From positions 1,240,001 to 1,304,000 of the forward strand of contig NZ_JASZYK010000001.1 in the NCBI RefSeq assembly GCF_030317035.1: DNA of 64,000 bases, written 5' to 3'. Source of the stretch: Variovorax sp. J22G73 (GTDB lineage Bacteria; Pseudomonadota; Gammaproteobacteria; Burkholderiales; Burkholderiaceae_C). Below are positions 33,580 to 42,892 of the stretch, piece by piece; within the stretch, counting starts at the first letter, position 1, and every line of letters begins with the position of its first letter. Under the pieces are notes generated by a model. That model worked only from the letters and a program-made list of their open reading frames with translations. It was not told the DNA's origin and made no database searches. The position numbers and the translations under genes are program-made.

Positions 33580-34362
33580 TTACGCCGATGCGGGCGCGGC
33601 CGCCTTGGGCTTCATCATCCGCGCCATCTGCCGGAACATGAACTCGGGCGCGAGGCGGCTCATCAGCATCAGCACGTTGGCCAGGCCGGGGCGAATCTCC
33701 GGCTGTCCGCGCTCGATGCCTTCGATGGCGCGCCGCGCCAGCTGCGCCACCGGCATGCCCTTGGTGCCTTGCATCTCGGCTTCGAACTCGCCGCGCAGCA
33801 GCGGCGTTTCCACGCCCGGCGGCGCGATCTCGAAGACGCTCACCGTGCCGCCCGACAACTGCATGCGCAATGCCCGCGTGTAGGCATGCAGGGCCGACTT
33901 GGCGGCACTGTAGATGGGCGATATCGCCAGCGGCACGAAGGCCAGTCCGGACGACACGTTGACGATGGCCGACGCGGGCTGCGCGCTCAGGTGCGGCAGG
34001 AACTGCTGCACCATCTGCATGGGCCCGCGCACGTTCACGTCGAGCTCGCGCGTCACGTCTTCGAGCCGGCGCGCCTCGTTGAGAACCAGCTTGCGCATGA
34101 TGCCGGCGTTGTTCACGAGCACGTCCAGCGTGGGGAAGCGTGCCGTCACGCTCGCGCAGAGCGCCGCGATGGAGGCGGGGTCTGCAACGTCGCTCACGAA
34201 GCCGTGCAAACCAGGAAGCCGCTGCTGCGCCTGGGCGAGCCGGGCGGCGTCGCGGCTGGTGATGATGACTGTGTTGCCGCGGGCCAGCAGCTGGCGCGCC
34301 AGCTCGAAGCCGATGCCGCTCGTGCCGCCGGTGATGAGGATGGTTCGTTGACGCAGTTGCAT
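33580..34362 (-). CDS. Short-chain dehydrogenase/reductase (DltE-like)
   Basis: A 260-residue NAD(P)-dependent oxidoreductase. Cofactor motif ITGGTSGIGFELARQL, NNAG in VLVNNAGIMRK, catalytic Ser in VNVSSGLAF and Tyr-x3-Lys in YSAAKSALHAY. The C-terminal part (APPGVETPLL, NVLMLMSRLAPEFMFRQMARMM) resembles DltE/YbbO-like SDRs. The substrate is unknown. It is divergent from an HxlR-type regulator starting 115 bases away, a frequent pairing in which the regulator represses the reductase. Confidence 0.9.
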   Translation of the reverse strand: MQLRQRTILITGGTSGIGFELARQLLARGNTVIITSRDAARLAQAQQRLPGLHGFVSDVADPASIAALCASVTARFPTLDVLVNNAGIMRKLVLNEARRLEDVTRELDVNVRGPMQMVQQFLPHLSAQPASAIVNVSSGLAFVPLAISPIYSAAKSALHAYTRALRMQLSGGTVSVFEIAPPGVETPLLRGEFEAEMQGTKGMPVAQLARRAIEGIERGQPEIRPGLANVLMLMSRLAPEFMFRQMARMMKPKAAAPASA

Positions 34363-34371
34363 GGTGTGTAT

Positions 34372-34391
34372 CGCTGGTGGACGCTGGTGGA
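34372..34391. repeat. Tandem 10-base repeat in SDR/HxlR intergenic region
   Basis: Two exact copies of CGCTGGTGGA lie in tandem just upstream of the SDR start. They could be a direct-repeat operator or chance. Confidence 0.5.
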
Positions 34392-34477
34392 GGGGGATGG
34401 CTGCATCCTAGAATTAATGCTCTCCGATGAACAGAAGGCACCGGAAAATTTGATACCCACCCAAAAGAGAGTGTGAA

Positions 34478-34939
34478 ATGAAAGCTGCGCCGACTACGTC
34501 TTCATCTGTCAAATCGCGCTTCACCAAGGAGGAAATCTCCCGCGCCAGGTCGTACGCCGTGAAGCGCCCCGCCGGCCCGATCGACCCGCGCCTGACCATG
34601 CTGGCGCACGACCTGATCGATCGCGTGGCCGACAAGTGGACGATGCTGACCCTTGAGGTGCTGACCGAGGACGCGCCGCTGCGTTTCAGCCGCCTCGCCG
34701 AAAAAGTGACCGGCGTGAGCCAGAAGATGCTCACGCAGACGCTGCGCCAGATGGAGCGCGACGGGCTGGTCACGCGCACCATTTTTCCGGTGGTGCCGCC
34801 GCGTGTCGAATACGAACTGACGCCGCTCGGCCTGAGCCTGGGCGGCGCGTTCTGCGGCGTGTGGGTGTGGGCGTCGGACAACCTCGAGGAAGTCGAGCGC
34901 GCGCGGCGCGCATTCGACGCGAAGGCCGCCCAGGCCTAG
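34478..34939 (+). CDS. HxlR-family (MarR-like winged-helix) transcriptional regulator
   Basis: A 153-residue regulator whose central HxlR domain is clear: DRVADKWTMLTLEVLTEDAPLRFSRLAEKVTGVSQKMLTQTLRQMERDGLVTRTIFPVVPPRVEYELTPLG. About 45 N-terminal residues precede the domain. No cysteine for thiol/aldehyde sensing of the HypR type is seen near the start of the domain; one cysteine occurs late (AFCGVW). It is divergent from the SDR gene it probably regulates. Confidence 0.92.
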   Translation: MKAAPTTSSSVKSRFTKEEISRARSYAVKRPAGPIDPRLTMLAHDLIDRVADKWTMLTLEVLTEDAPLRFSRLAEKVTGVSQKMLTQTLRQMERDGLVTRTIFPVVPPRVEYELTPLGLSLGGAFCGVWVWASDNLEEVERARRAFDAKAAQA

Positions 34940-34967
34940 GCCGCGTCGCGCCGCTCGGGATGTACCG

Positions 34968-36488
34968 TCACGCGCACCCTTCGGCCGCCGACGGCCGCGG
35001 TCGGGCCCGCCACCCCAGCGCCACCACAGCACATGCCGCGGCCACGACGATCAGCACGGCCACCACCATCACGGCGAAGAACGCCTGGTCGAACGCCGTG
35101 TGCGCGAGCGCGACGAGCTGCGTTGCCGCGTGCGCCGGCATCGACTCCGCCGCGAGCAGCGCCGCGTCGATGCCGTCGCTGGCGGACGCGGGCGCGCCCA
35201 GCCCGTCGGGAATGGCCAGCGCGGCCGTGTAGCGCCACGAGAGCACGCTGCCGAGCAGCGACACGCCCAGCACGCCGCCCAGCTCGTACGACACCTCTTC
35301 GATGGAGGCGGCCATGCCCGCGTTTTCCAGCGGCGCGTTGTTCATCACCGCGTTGGACGCCGCCGTGATGGTGGCGCCCACGCCCAGCCCGAGCAGCACC
35401 AGCACGGCCAGCTTGCCCAGGCCTTGCACGTCGGCATTCGATGCCAGCGCGCACAGCGCCAACGCGGTGGTGAGCAGGCCGGCCAGGATGATCGGGCGCG
35501 ACCCGGTGCGCGCCAGCAGCAGGCCCGCCAGCGGCCCCGCCACGAACGCGGCCAGCGGAATCGGCAGGATCGCCAGGCCCGCCTGCAGCGGCGTGAAGCC
35601 GGCCACCAGTTGCAGCCGCTGGCTGAACACCAGCTCGACGCCGATGAGCGCCACCGAGGCGACGATGGCCGCGATCACGCCGCCCGAGAAGTAGGGGTTG
35701 CGGAACAAGCGAAAGTCCACCAGCGGCGCCGCGCTGCGCCGCTGGCGCCGCACGAACAGCACCATGGCGATCAGCGCCAGCGCGCCGGTGGCCGCGGCCA
35801 TGGCCAACGAGGGCGAAGCCTTGGCGAATTCCTTGATGGTCAGCACCAGGCAGACCAGCGCCGCCAGCGCCTGCAACGAGCCGATGAAGTCCCAGGGGCG
35901 GCGCGGTGCGTCGGCGCTCTTGCGGTGCGCCGGAATGAGCCACAGCGTGAGCACCAGCGCCGCCACCACCACCGGCACGTTGATGAGAAACACCGACCCC
36001 CACCAGAAGTACTCCAGCAGCACGCCGCCGACCACCGGCCCCAGCGCGGCACCGCCGGAGGCCACCGAGGCCCACACGCCGATGGCCACGGCGCGCTCGC
36101 GTTCGTCGGAGAAGGTCAGGCGAATGATGGCCAGCGTGGCCGGCATCATCATCGAGGCGCCCACGCCCAGCAGCGCGCGCGCCGCGATGAGCACGCCCGC
36201 GCTGGGCGCATAGGCCGCGCACAGCGACGCCACGCCGAACACGGCCAGCCCCGCGACGAACATGCGCCGGTAGCCGAGCCGGTCGCCCAGCGCGCCCATG
36301 CCCAGCAGGAAGCCGGAGACCACGACGGTGTAGGCGTTGACGATCCACAGCTTCGTCGAGGCCGATGCGCCCAGGTCGTGCACGAGCGTGGGGAGCGCCG
36401 TGTACAGCACGGTCATGTCGACCACGATGAGCAGCAGCGCCATGGAAACGATGGCCAGCGTGAGCCACTTTCTTGTCGGGTTCGTCAT
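34968..36488 (-). CDS. MFS drug exporter, DHA2 family (14 TM)
   Basis: A 506-residue transporter with about 14 hydrophobic helices. The start KWLTLAIVSMALLLIVVDMTVLYTALPTLVHDLGAS contains the DHA2 motif D1 (DMTVLYTALP), and motif A follows in LGDRLGYRRMFVAG. Related to SmvA/EmrB-type exporters of quaternary compounds and dyes, driven by proton motive force. Its start is three bases after the acetyltransferase stop, so both form an operon divergent from LysR 37131. Substrate not determined. Confidence 0.92.
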   Translation of the reverse strand: MTNPTRKWLTLAIVSMALLLIVVDMTVLYTALPTLVHDLGASASTKLWIVNAYTVVVSGFLLGMGALGDRLGYRRMFVAGLAVFGVASLCAAYAPSAGVLIAARALLGVGASMMMPATLAIIRLTFSDERERAVAIGVWASVASGGAALGPVVGGVLLEYFWWGSVFLINVPVVVAALVLTLWLIPAHRKSADAPRRPWDFIGSLQALAALVCLVLTIKEFAKASPSLAMAAATGALALIAMVLFVRRQRRSAAPLVDFRLFRNPYFSGGVIAAIVASVALIGVELVFSQRLQLVAGFTPLQAGLAILPIPLAAFVAGPLAGLLLARTGSRPIILAGLLTTALALCALASNADVQGLGKLAVLVLLGLGVGATITAASNAVMNNAPLENAGMAASIEEVSYELGGVLGVSLLGSVLSWRYTAALAIPDGLGAPASASDGIDAALLAAESMPAHAATQLVALAHTAFDQAFFAVMVVAVLIVVAAACAVVALGWRARPRPSAAEGCA

Positions 36489-36491
36489 GGC

Positions 36492-37046
36492 TCAGCGCTC
36501 CAGTTCCTTGAGCATCGTGACGGACACGGGCGTGCAGCCGCGCGCCTCGAAGAAGCGATGCGCGTCCTGGTTGTCGATGCCGCTTTCGAGAAAGAGCCGC
36601 GCGACGCCGCGCAGGCGCAGCTCGGCGCAGACCCAGTCGAACAGCGCGCGGCCGGTGCCGTGGCGCTGGAAGGGCGCATCGACCACAAGGTCGTCGAGCG
36701 TGGCGAAGGCGCGCGCGGCCACCTTGGCTTCATCGATGGAAACGAAAGCGATGCCGGCGAGCGAACCGGCGCTGTGCGCGGTCGCGATGAGCTGGGTTGC
36801 GCCGTGCGCCGGCTGGGCGAGGGCGTTGCGCACCTGGGCCAGCAGCACCTCGGGCAAGTCGGTGCGCCATTCGCCGGGGGCGACGGCGCGTGGCCCCTGC
36901 AGTTCGCCGTGCGAGATGTAGCGGGGGCTGAGCTGTCGCAGGAACAGATCGACGATGGCCTGCGCCTGGGCAGGGTCGTGGCACCAGGTGATGGCGAAGG
37001 ATGCGGCGGGAGTGGCGGGGATGAGGGGATTGCGGGTAATGGACAT
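36492..37046 (-). CDS. GNAT-family N-acetyltransferase
   Basis: A 184-residue acetyl-CoA-dependent acetyltransferase. Motif A is LDDLVVDAPFQRHGTGRALFDWVCAELR (Q-x-x-G-x-G type), and the C-terminal LFLESGIDNQDAHRFFEARGC is typical. The start is ambiguous between 37046 (MSITRN) and 37064 (MAQHGA), with no good ribosome site at either. It is co-transcribed with the DHA2 exporter; the pair suggests detoxification of an amine by acetylation and export, possibly induced via the divergent LysR (inference). Confidence 0.88.
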   Translation of the reverse strand: MSITRNPLIPATPAASFAITWCHDPAQAQAIVDLFLRQLSPRYISHGELQGPRAVAPGEWRTDLPEVLLAQVRNALAQPAHGATQLIATAHSAGSLAGIAFVSIDEAKVAARAFATLDDLVVDAPFQRHGTGRALFDWVCAELRLRGVARLFLESGIDNQDAHRFFEARGCTPVSVTMLKELER

Positions 37047-37068
37047 GGCGCCATGTTGCGCCATTAAA

Positions 37069-37093
37069 ATGGATGAATAAAGATGAAATCCAT
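37069..37093. promoter_or_regulatory. Dyad ATGGAT-N13-ATCCAT between acetyltransferase and LysR genes
   Basis: An exact six-base inverted repeat in an AT-rich stretch of the divergent promoter region (acetyltransferase start 37046, LysR start 37131). The placement fits a LysR operator, although spacing is longer than the T-N11-A core. Confidence 0.45.
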
Positions 37094-37130
37094 CTGAATA
37101 ATTGATGATAAGAGCGAGAAAGGGCCCCGC

Positions 37131-38009
37131 ATGGAATGGACAGTCGAACAGCTCCGCCAGTTCGTGACCACCGCCGACTGCGGCTCGTTCTCCGCCGCGG
37201 CGCGCCACCTGGGCAAGGCCCAGTCGGCCGTGAGCACCGCCATCGGCCTGCTGGAGGTGGACCTGGGCGTGGCGCTGTTCGACCGCTCGCGCCGCAACGC
37301 GCAGTTGTCGGCAGCGGGGCAGGTGCTGCTGCTGGAGGCGCGCGAGCTGCTGCGGCAGGCCGAGCAGCTCGACCAGCGGGCGCGCGACCTGAACGCGGGC
37401 AGCGAGGCGGCGCTGTCGCTGGCGCTCGACGAAGCCTTGCCGTACACCGCCATCGCCACGCTGATGCGCGAGCTTTCGGCGAAATTCCCCAGCCTGGAGC
37501 TCACGCTGCTCAACGGCACGGCCACCGAGGTGGCCGACTACGTGGAGCAGGAGCGCGCGAGCGTGGCCTTTCACATCGACCGCGGGCCGGCGCGCGCCTG
37601 CTTCGACCAGCGCCACATCGGCACCGTGCCGCAGGGCGTGTTCGTGGCGGTGGACCATCCGCTGGCCGATGGCCGCACCGTGCGCCGCAAGGACCTGGCG
37701 CGCCACCGCCAGCTGCTGATGCATGCGGACGACGTGCACGAGGTGGCCTACAGCCCCCGCGTGTGGCGCTCCGACAGCTTCTACACCACCGCCGAGATGG
37801 TGGCGGACAACCTGGGGTGGGCGGTGCTGCCGGTGAACATCGCGCACTACGAGGGCTACCGCAAGGCGCTGCGCGAAGTGCCTTGCCCGTCGCTGGCGCT
37901 GCCGAGGCTGTCGGTGCGCATGCTGTGGCTGCAGGGGCGGCAGCCGGGCGCGACGGCGCTGTACGTGCAGCAGCGCTTCACCGAGCTGCTCGTCGAGAGC
38001 GGGGCCTGA
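37131..38009 (+). CDS. LysR-family transcriptional regulator
   Basis: A 292-residue regulator. The HTH MEWTVEQLRQFVTTADCGSFSAAARHLGKAQSAVSTAIGLLEVDLGVALFDRSRRNAQLS is complete, and the effector domain starts near 90. Divergent from the acetyltransferase/DHA2 exporter operon with a dyad in between, it is the probable regulator of these genes. The effector is unknown. Confidence 0.93.
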   Translation: MEWTVEQLRQFVTTADCGSFSAAARHLGKAQSAVSTAIGLLEVDLGVALFDRSRRNAQLSAAGQVLLLEARELLRQAEQLDQRARDLNAGSEAALSLALDEALPYTAIATLMRELSAKFPSLELTLLNGTATEVADYVEQERASVAFHIDRGPARACFDQRHIGTVPQGVFVAVDHPLADGRTVRRKDLARHRQLLMHADDVHEVAYSPRVWRSDSFYTTAEMVADNLGWAVLPVNIAHYEGYRKALREVPCPSLALPRLSVRMLWLQGRQPGATALYVQQRFTELLVESGA

Positions 38010-38059
38010 GCCGCGCCCGGGCAGGGCCTGAACAGGCCCCGAACAGACGCCGAACTGAC

Positions 38060-39235
38060 CTATCGCAGCACGCGCCCGTCGGCCGAGATGCTGATCAGGT
38101 CGATGCGCCGCACGTTGTCGCGCAGCCCGGGGCGCAGGTTGATGCGGAAGCCCCCGACGTCGTAGTCGGTCATGGCGGTCATCGTGCGCTGCAGCGTCGC
38201 GGTGTTGAAGCCGCGGCCCGCGCGGCGCACCGCCTCGCCGGCCGCCTTGGCCGCGATGAAGCCTTCGAGCCCTTCGTACGACGCGGTCTGGTCGGAGGTG
38301 TCCACCGCGGCCAGGTATTCCTTGACGATGGGAATGGCCGAGGGCCGGGGCGAGGGCACCACCTGCGAGATGACGATGCCGCCGATGTCCTTGCCCAGCG
38401 TGGCGTAGAGCGGGTCGATGCCGACGATGGAAAAGGCCATGAAGTTGCCCGTGTAGCCGTTCTTGCGCAGCGTGCGGATGGCGTTGGCCGTGGTGCCCGA
38501 CAGCGACACCAGCACGATGGCCTGCGGCGACTTCTGCTGCACGCCCTTCAACGCGGCGTCCAGCTTGTCGCCGTTGGGCGGCACCAGCGCGGTGGCGACC
38601 AGCGCGGGCAGCTTCAGCTCGGCGATGGCCTGCTCCACCGCCGCCAGGCCGGCGCGGCCCATGGCGTCGTCGTCGCCCACCAGGGCCACGCGGGTCTGCC
38701 CCACGGTGGCGCACTGGCGCACGATCTTGAGGGCCTCGTCGATCATGCCGGGGCGCACATGGAACACGTTGGGATGGTCGGCGCCGCGCAGGTTGTCCGA
38801 CGCCGCGAAGGGCGCGAACAGCAGGCTGCCCTGTTGCGTGGCGACGTTGGCACCGGCCTCGCTGCTGGCCGTGCCGACGAAGCCGAACAGCATGTCGGCC
38901 TTGTTGGCGCCCAGCAGCGTGCGCGCGTTGGCGGTGGCGCGGGCGGCGTCGTAGCCGTCGTCGAGCTGCAGCAGCTTCAGCTGCAGGCCGGTGGCGGCGT
39001 TGCGTTCGTTGAAGTCGGTCACCGCGAGCCGGCTGCCGGCGGCGAAGGCGCTGCCGATTTCACTGGCGCTGCCCGTGAGCGGCACCGACTGGCCCAGCAG
39101 CACCACGCGCGGCGCGCCGCCAGCGGCGGCGCGGGTGGCCTGGGCCATCGCCGAAAGTGAAATACCGCCGATGCCGCTTCCCAGCAGCGTCGCTCCGAAG
39201 GCCTTGGCCAACCATTCCCTGCGCGATGTGCTCAT
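38060..39235 (-). CDS. Branched-chain amino acid-type ABC substrate-binding protein (orphan)
   Basis: Periplasmic receptor of 391 residues, Peripla_BP_6 type. Signal MSTSRREWLAKAFGATLLGSGIGGISLSAMAQA has a twin-arginine-like RR. The mature part starts VVLLGQSVPLTGSASEIGSAFAAGSRLAVTDFNERN and continues MLFGFVGTASSEA and HVRPGMIDEALKIV. No permease or ATPase genes are adjacent, so it is an orphan receptor that must share a transporter or serve in sensing. Ligand unknown; relatives bind amino acids or aromatic acids. Confidence 0.9.
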   Translation of the reverse strand: MSTSRREWLAKAFGATLLGSGIGGISLSAMAQATRAAAGGAPRVVLLGQSVPLTGSASEIGSAFAAGSRLAVTDFNERNAATGLQLKLLQLDDGYDAARATANARTLLGANKADMLFGFVGTASSEAGANVATQQGSLLFAPFAASDNLRGADHPNVFHVRPGMIDEALKIVRQCATVGQTRVALVGDDDAMGRAGLAAVEQAIAELKLPALVATALVPPNGDKLDAALKGVQQKSPQAIVLVSLSGTTANAIRTLRKNGYTGNFMAFSIVGIDPLYATLGKDIGGIVISQVVPSPRPSAIPIVKEYLAAVDTSDQTASYEGLEGFIAAKAAGEAVRRAGRGFNTATLQRTMTAMTDYDVGGFRINLRPGLRDNVRRIDLISISADGRVLR

Positions 39236-39326
39236 TGGACACTTTCTTAAACAGTAGTAAAAAAGTGTAGCAATTTCGAGGCCAAAGCGAAAGGCGAGGA
39301 AAACGCGCTGTCACAGAATCGGCGCC

Positions 39327-39833
39327 ATGCAGTTCACAAATACAAACAGATGGTGTTGCGAGGGGGTGGGGTCGGCGCTCGCCATCGCGGTGGCCATTCA
39401 AGTGGCCGGTTGCACGGCACCGGTGCCGGCGACGAAGACGCTGGAGGTCGCGCAGCCGCCCGTTCAGCAGCAGGAGGCCGTGGCGCCGACGATTCGCATG
39501 CCGGCGGCCGAAGCGCCCGCCGTGCCGGCGCCGGCACCTTCGCAAGTCACATCCGAAGCGGTCACCCAGCCCGTTCCGCGGCGCAGGCCCGTGCCGCGGT
39601 ATCCACCCGACCTCGCCAAAACGGGACTGGGCGGCACCGTCGTGGTGAGCTTCACCCTCGGCGCGCAGGGGCAGCCTGAAGACGTGCGCATCGAATCGTC
39701 GTCGCACCCGATGTTCACCAAGGAGGTGAAGGCGGTGCTGCCGCAGTGGCGTTACGACCCGGCCCGGGATGCCGCCGGCCGCGTGGTGCGCCAGCGGATG
39801 CGCGTGCCGTTCAGGTTCCTGCAGGAAGACTGA
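39327..39833 (+). CDS. TonB C-terminal-domain protein with lipoprotein signal
   Basis: A 168-residue protein. Residues 1-29 carry a hydrophobic segment ending VAGC, a good lipobox with Cys29. A Pro/Ala-rich linker follows (30-85), then a TonB C-terminal domain: RYPPDLAKTGLGGTVVVSFTLGAQGQPEDVRIESSSHPMF with the YP motif and final RVPFRFLQED. Classical TonB has an uncleaved N-terminal TM helix contacting ExbB/ExbD. Here the signal predicts a lipid anchor, so it may not transduce energy. No exbBD is nearby. An envelope-tethered TonB-like module is the safest call. Confidence 0.8.
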   Translation: MQFTNTNRWCCEGVGSALAIAVAIQVAGCTAPVPATKTLEVAQPPVQQQEAVAPTIRMPAAEAPAVPAPAPSQVTSEAVTQPVPRRRPVPRYPPDLAKTGLGGTVVVSFTLGAQGQPEDVRIESSSHPMFTKEVKAVLPQWRYDPARDAAGRVVRQRMRVPFRFLQED

Positions 39834-39872
39834 GCGGCTCGCGGCGCTTCAAGCAAGGTAAGTCAGGGTGGG

Positions 39873-40691
39873 TCAGGCGGTGCGCTCGAACACCAGGTCC
39901 CACACGCCGTGCCCCAGCTTGATGCCGCGGTTCTCGAACTTGGTGAGCGGGCGGTACTCGGGCTTGGGCGCGTAGGCTTCGGCCGTGTTGCGCAGCAGCG
40001 GCTCGGCGGCCAGCACCTCGAGCATCTGCTCGGCGTAGGGTTGCCAGTCGGTCGCGCAGTGGATGTAGCCGCCGGGGCGCAGGTGCTGCGCCAGTTTGGT
40101 CACGAACTCGGGCTGGATCAGCCGGCGCTTGTTGTGGCGCTTCTTGTGCCACGGGTCGGGAAAGAAGACGTGCACGCCGGCCAGGGTGCCGGGCTGCAGC
40201 ATGTGGTCGAGCACGTCGACCGCGTCGTGCGCGCAGATGCGGATGTTCGAAATCGACTGCTCGCCGATGCGCTTCAGCAGCGCGCCCACGCCGGGCTCGT
40301 GCACCTCGCAGCACAGGAAGTTGGTGTCCGGCCGCACCGTGGCGATGTGCGCGGTGGCCTCGCCCATGCCGAAGCCGATTTCCAGCACCGTGGGCGCTTC
40401 ACGTCCGCCGAAGGCCGCCGTCAGGTCGAGCGGCTCGGGCGTGTAGGGCAGCAGAAACAGCGGGCCCAGCTCGGCGAAGGCGCGCGCCTGGCCGTCGGTG
40501 GTGCGGCCGGCGCGCTTCACGAAGCTCTTCAGGCGGCGGTGCAGCGGGTGCGGCTTGGACGCGTCGGGGCTGCTGTCGCCGGCATCGCCGTTGTCGGGGG
40601 CGGGCACGTCGCCAGCGTGGCCGTCGCCATGGTCTTCGCTGTGGTCGTGGCTGTTCTGGGGGGCGTGGGACACGGTGTCGGGAATGTTCAT
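39873..40691 (-). CDS. trmB: tRNA (guanine-N7)-methyltransferase
   Basis: Makes m7G46 in tRNA variable loops using SAM. A 272-residue protein: SAM motif [16 protein letters not shown], catalytic region [19 protein letters not shown] and [11 protein letters not shown], all diagnostic for TrmB. The first 45 residues are an acidic/histidine-rich extension ([16 protein letters not shown]) not needed for the fold. Its ATG overlaps the gluQ stop by four bases, linking two tRNA-modifying genes in one operon. Confidence 0.95.
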   Translation of the reverse strand: MNIPDTVSHAPQNSHDHSEDHGDGHAGDVPAPDNGDAGDSSPDASKPHPLHRRLKSFVKRAGRTTDGQARAFAELGPLFLLPYTPEPLDLTAAFGGREAPTVLEIGFGMGEATAHIATVRPDTNFLCCEVHEPGVGALLKRIGEQSISNIRICAHDAVDVLDHMLQPGTLAGVHVFFPDPWHKKRHNKRRLIQPEFVTKLAQHLRPGGYIHCATDWQPYAEQMLEVLAAEPLLRNTAEAYAPKPEYRPLTKFENRGIKLGHGVWDLVFERTA

Positions 40692-41656
40692 GAGGGCCGC
40701 GAATTGTAGAGAGCGCGCCATTCGGGCACCCAGGCGGCCAGTGCGGCGGCGCAATCGCTGGCTGTGGTGGATGAGGCGGGTGGTGAGATGGGCGAGAGGC
40801 CCAGCACCTGCGCCGCGCGGTCCAGGGCCTTCAGCGCGGCCTCGGGCGTGCCGGTGTCGATCGCTGTGGCGCCGTTCTGCTTCGACAGCTTGTCGCCGTC
40901 GGCGCCGCGCACCAGCGGCGTATGCAGATAGCTGGGCGTGGGAAAGCCCAGCGCGCGCTGCAGCAGCACCTGGCGCGCGGTGTTGTCGGCCAGGTCTTCG
41001 CCGCGCACCACGTCGCTCACGCCCTGTTCGGCGTCGTCGACCACCACCGCGAGCTGGTAGGCCCACGGGCCGTCGGCGCGGCGCAGCACGAAGTCGCCGA
41101 CCTCGTGCTGCACGTCTTGTCGTTGCGGGCCCAGGCGGCGGTCGGTCCAGCGCACGTCGGCATGGACGGCATCGATGACATCAGCGGCATGGACGACATC
41201 AACGACATCGAGCTTGAAAGTCGCAAAGCGCCAGGCCCGCGCGGGCTTGCCGTGCAGGCCGTCTCGGCAGGTGCCGGGGTACACGCGCTCGCCGTGGCGT
41301 TCGGGCGTCTGGCCGAGCCGTGCCAGGGCCTCGGCAATGTCCTTGCGCGAGCAGCCGCAGGGGTAGGCCAGCCCGCGCGCCTGCAGGGCGGCCAGCGCGG
41401 CCTCGTAGCGCGCGGTGCGCTGCGTTTGCCACACCGGGGCTTCGTCGGGCAGCAGGCCACAGGCGGCCAGTTGCCGGAGGATGTGCTCGCCCATGCCGGG
41501 CAGGCAGCGCTCGGTGTCGGCGTCTTCGATGCGAACCAGCCAGCGCGCTCGCGGGCCGCGGGCGCGCACGTCGAGCCAGCTGGCCAGCGCGGCCACCAGC
41601 GAGCCCGCGTGCAGCGGCCCGGTGGGCGAGGGCGCGAAACGGCCGGTCTCCCCCAT
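40688..41656 (-). CDS. gluQ: Glutamyl-Q tRNA(Asp) synthetase
   Basis: Attaches glutamate to queuosine 34 of tRNA(Asp), 322 residues. Class I start [23 protein letters not shown], zinc cysteines in YPCGCSRKD and PGTCRDG, and KMSKS-like LSKQNGATA. The anticodon-binding half of GluRS is absent, as expected for YadB/GluQ. After LALCRF-like FATFKL there is an extra [19 protein letters not shown] stretch (about 41159-41212) derived from GATGTC/GACATC repeats, unlike relatives. Confidence 0.94.
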   Translation of the reverse strand: MGETGRFAPSPTGPLHAGSLVAALASWLDVRARGPRARWLVRIEDADTERCLPGMGEHILRQLAACGLLPDEAPVWQTQRTARYEAALAALQARGLAYPCGCSRKDIAEALARLGQTPERHGERVYPGTCRDGLHGKPARAWRFATFKLDVVDVVHAADVIDAVHADVRWTDRRLGPQRQDVQHEVGDFVLRRADGPWAYQLAVVVDDAEQGVSDVVRGEDLADNTARQVLLQRALGFPTPSYLHTPLVRGADGDKLSKQNGATAIDTGTPEAALKALDRAAQVLGLSPISPPASSTTASDCAAALAAWVPEWRALYNSRPS

Positions 41657-41663
41657 CGCGCAG

Positions 41664-42773
41664 TCAGATCACGGCAAGCGCCAGCGACAGCCCCGAGAGA
41701 AACGCGTCTTCCACGCGGTGGCCGGTGCACCAGTCGCCCGCCACGCCGATGCGCGCCTTGGCGTCCCACAGGTGGGTGGTGCCCAGCGGCACCTGCGTTT
41801 GCGCTTCGTTCCAGCACAGCGCCTGGGCGTGCGCGGGCGTGGCGTGGATGCCGGTGATTTCAGCGAAGGCGCGCAGCAGCTTGGCCTCGATGCGCGAGGG
41901 CGCGTCGCGCAGGTGTTCCTGCGACCAGGCGGCGCTGGCCTGCAGCGTCCAGCGTTCGATGGGCTCGCGGCCCGGCTTGGACGGCTCGCGCGCCAGCCAC
42001 GCCACGCGGTGGTGGGTGCTGCGCGCCGCATTCCATTGCGGACCCAGGTGCGACATGGTGGGCTGGTTGGCCTGCGGGTAGGCGACCATCAGCGTCCAGC
42101 AGGGGGCGATGCGCACGGGCTCCACCTTGCGACTGAGCGTGGCCGACAGCTTGCCGTCGCCCAGCAGCGCGCGGGTGCGCGACGGCGGCACGGCGAGCAG
42201 CACGGCGTCGAAGCCGGAGTACACATGCTGCGATTCTTCGGCGCCCGCGGTGCGCAGCTGCCAGCGTTGGGGGGCGAGCGCATCGGGCTCGATCTGCGTC
42301 ACCTGCGTGCCGGTGACCAGGCTGGCGCCCAGCGGCGACGCCCAGTGGGCCACCAGCGCATCCATGCCGGGCTGGGCCACCCAATGCGGCTCGAGCGAGG
42401 GCAGGGCGGCCTCGGCCACGCGGCCGTGGGCGTCGAGCACGCGCACGAGGTTGGCGCTCCAGCGCTTGCACAGGCCGGGCGTGGCTTCCAGCGCCAACGC
42501 GAAGCGCGGGTCGCGCACGGTGAAGTACTGCGCGCCGCTGTCGAACTTGCCGAAGGCGGTGTCCACGCTCGCCATGCGTCCGCCGGCGGCGCTCTCGCGT
42601 TCGAACAGCGTGACCTTGTGGCCGGCCTGCACCAGCGTGCGGGCGCAGGCCACGCCCGCGATGCCGGCGCCGACGACGGCGAAGTGGCGTGGGGTGGAAG
42701 CTGTGGAAGAGGTTCGGTGGCGGTCAGCCGGCTTGGCCGACTTTTCCGTTTTGGCTTTGGCGCGAGTGCTCAT
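41664..42773 (-). CDS. Renalase-like NAD(P)/FAD-dependent oxidoreductase
   Basis: A 369-residue flavoprotein. The FAD motif [39 protein letters not shown] follows a basic 30-residue tail. [14 protein letters not shown] and the end [24 protein letters not shown] are typical of bacterial renalase-type proteins, which oxidise 2- or 6-dihydro-NAD(P)H isomers to repair cofactors (family knowledge). Its stop lies eight bases before the gluQ start, so it is the first gene of a renalase-gluQ-trmB operon. Confidence 0.85.
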   Translation of the reverse strand: MSTRAKAKTEKSAKPADRHRTSSTASTPRHFAVVGAGIAGVACARTLVQAGHKVTLFERESAAGGRMASVDTAFGKFDSGAQYFTVRDPRFALALEATPGLCKRWSANLVRVLDAHGRVAEAALPSLEPHWVAQPGMDALVAHWASPLGASLVTGTQVTQIEPDALAPQRWQLRTAGAEESQHVYSGFDAVLLAVPPSRTRALLGDGKLSATLSRKVEPVRIAPCWTLMVAYPQANQPTMSHLGPQWNAARSTHHRVAWLAREPSKPGREPIERWTLQASAAWSQEHLRDAPSRIEAKLLRAFAEITGIHATPAHAQALCWNEAQTQVPLGTTHLWDAKARIGVAGDWCTGHRVEDAFLSGLSLALAVI

Positions 42774-42892
42774 GACGGACTCTTTTCTTCTGGAGGGAAT
42801 GCGGTTGGATGTGTCTGCACTCTACATCGGTCGGGCAGGGGCTTCGCCTGAGGGCACACCCCTAGCGCGGCGGTGCCGAATGTGCGTCATCC

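Noticed and set aside
34372..34460. Operator for the HxlR regulator
   Set aside because: Only a 10-base tandem repeat was found and no convincing dyad, so no operator is claimed.
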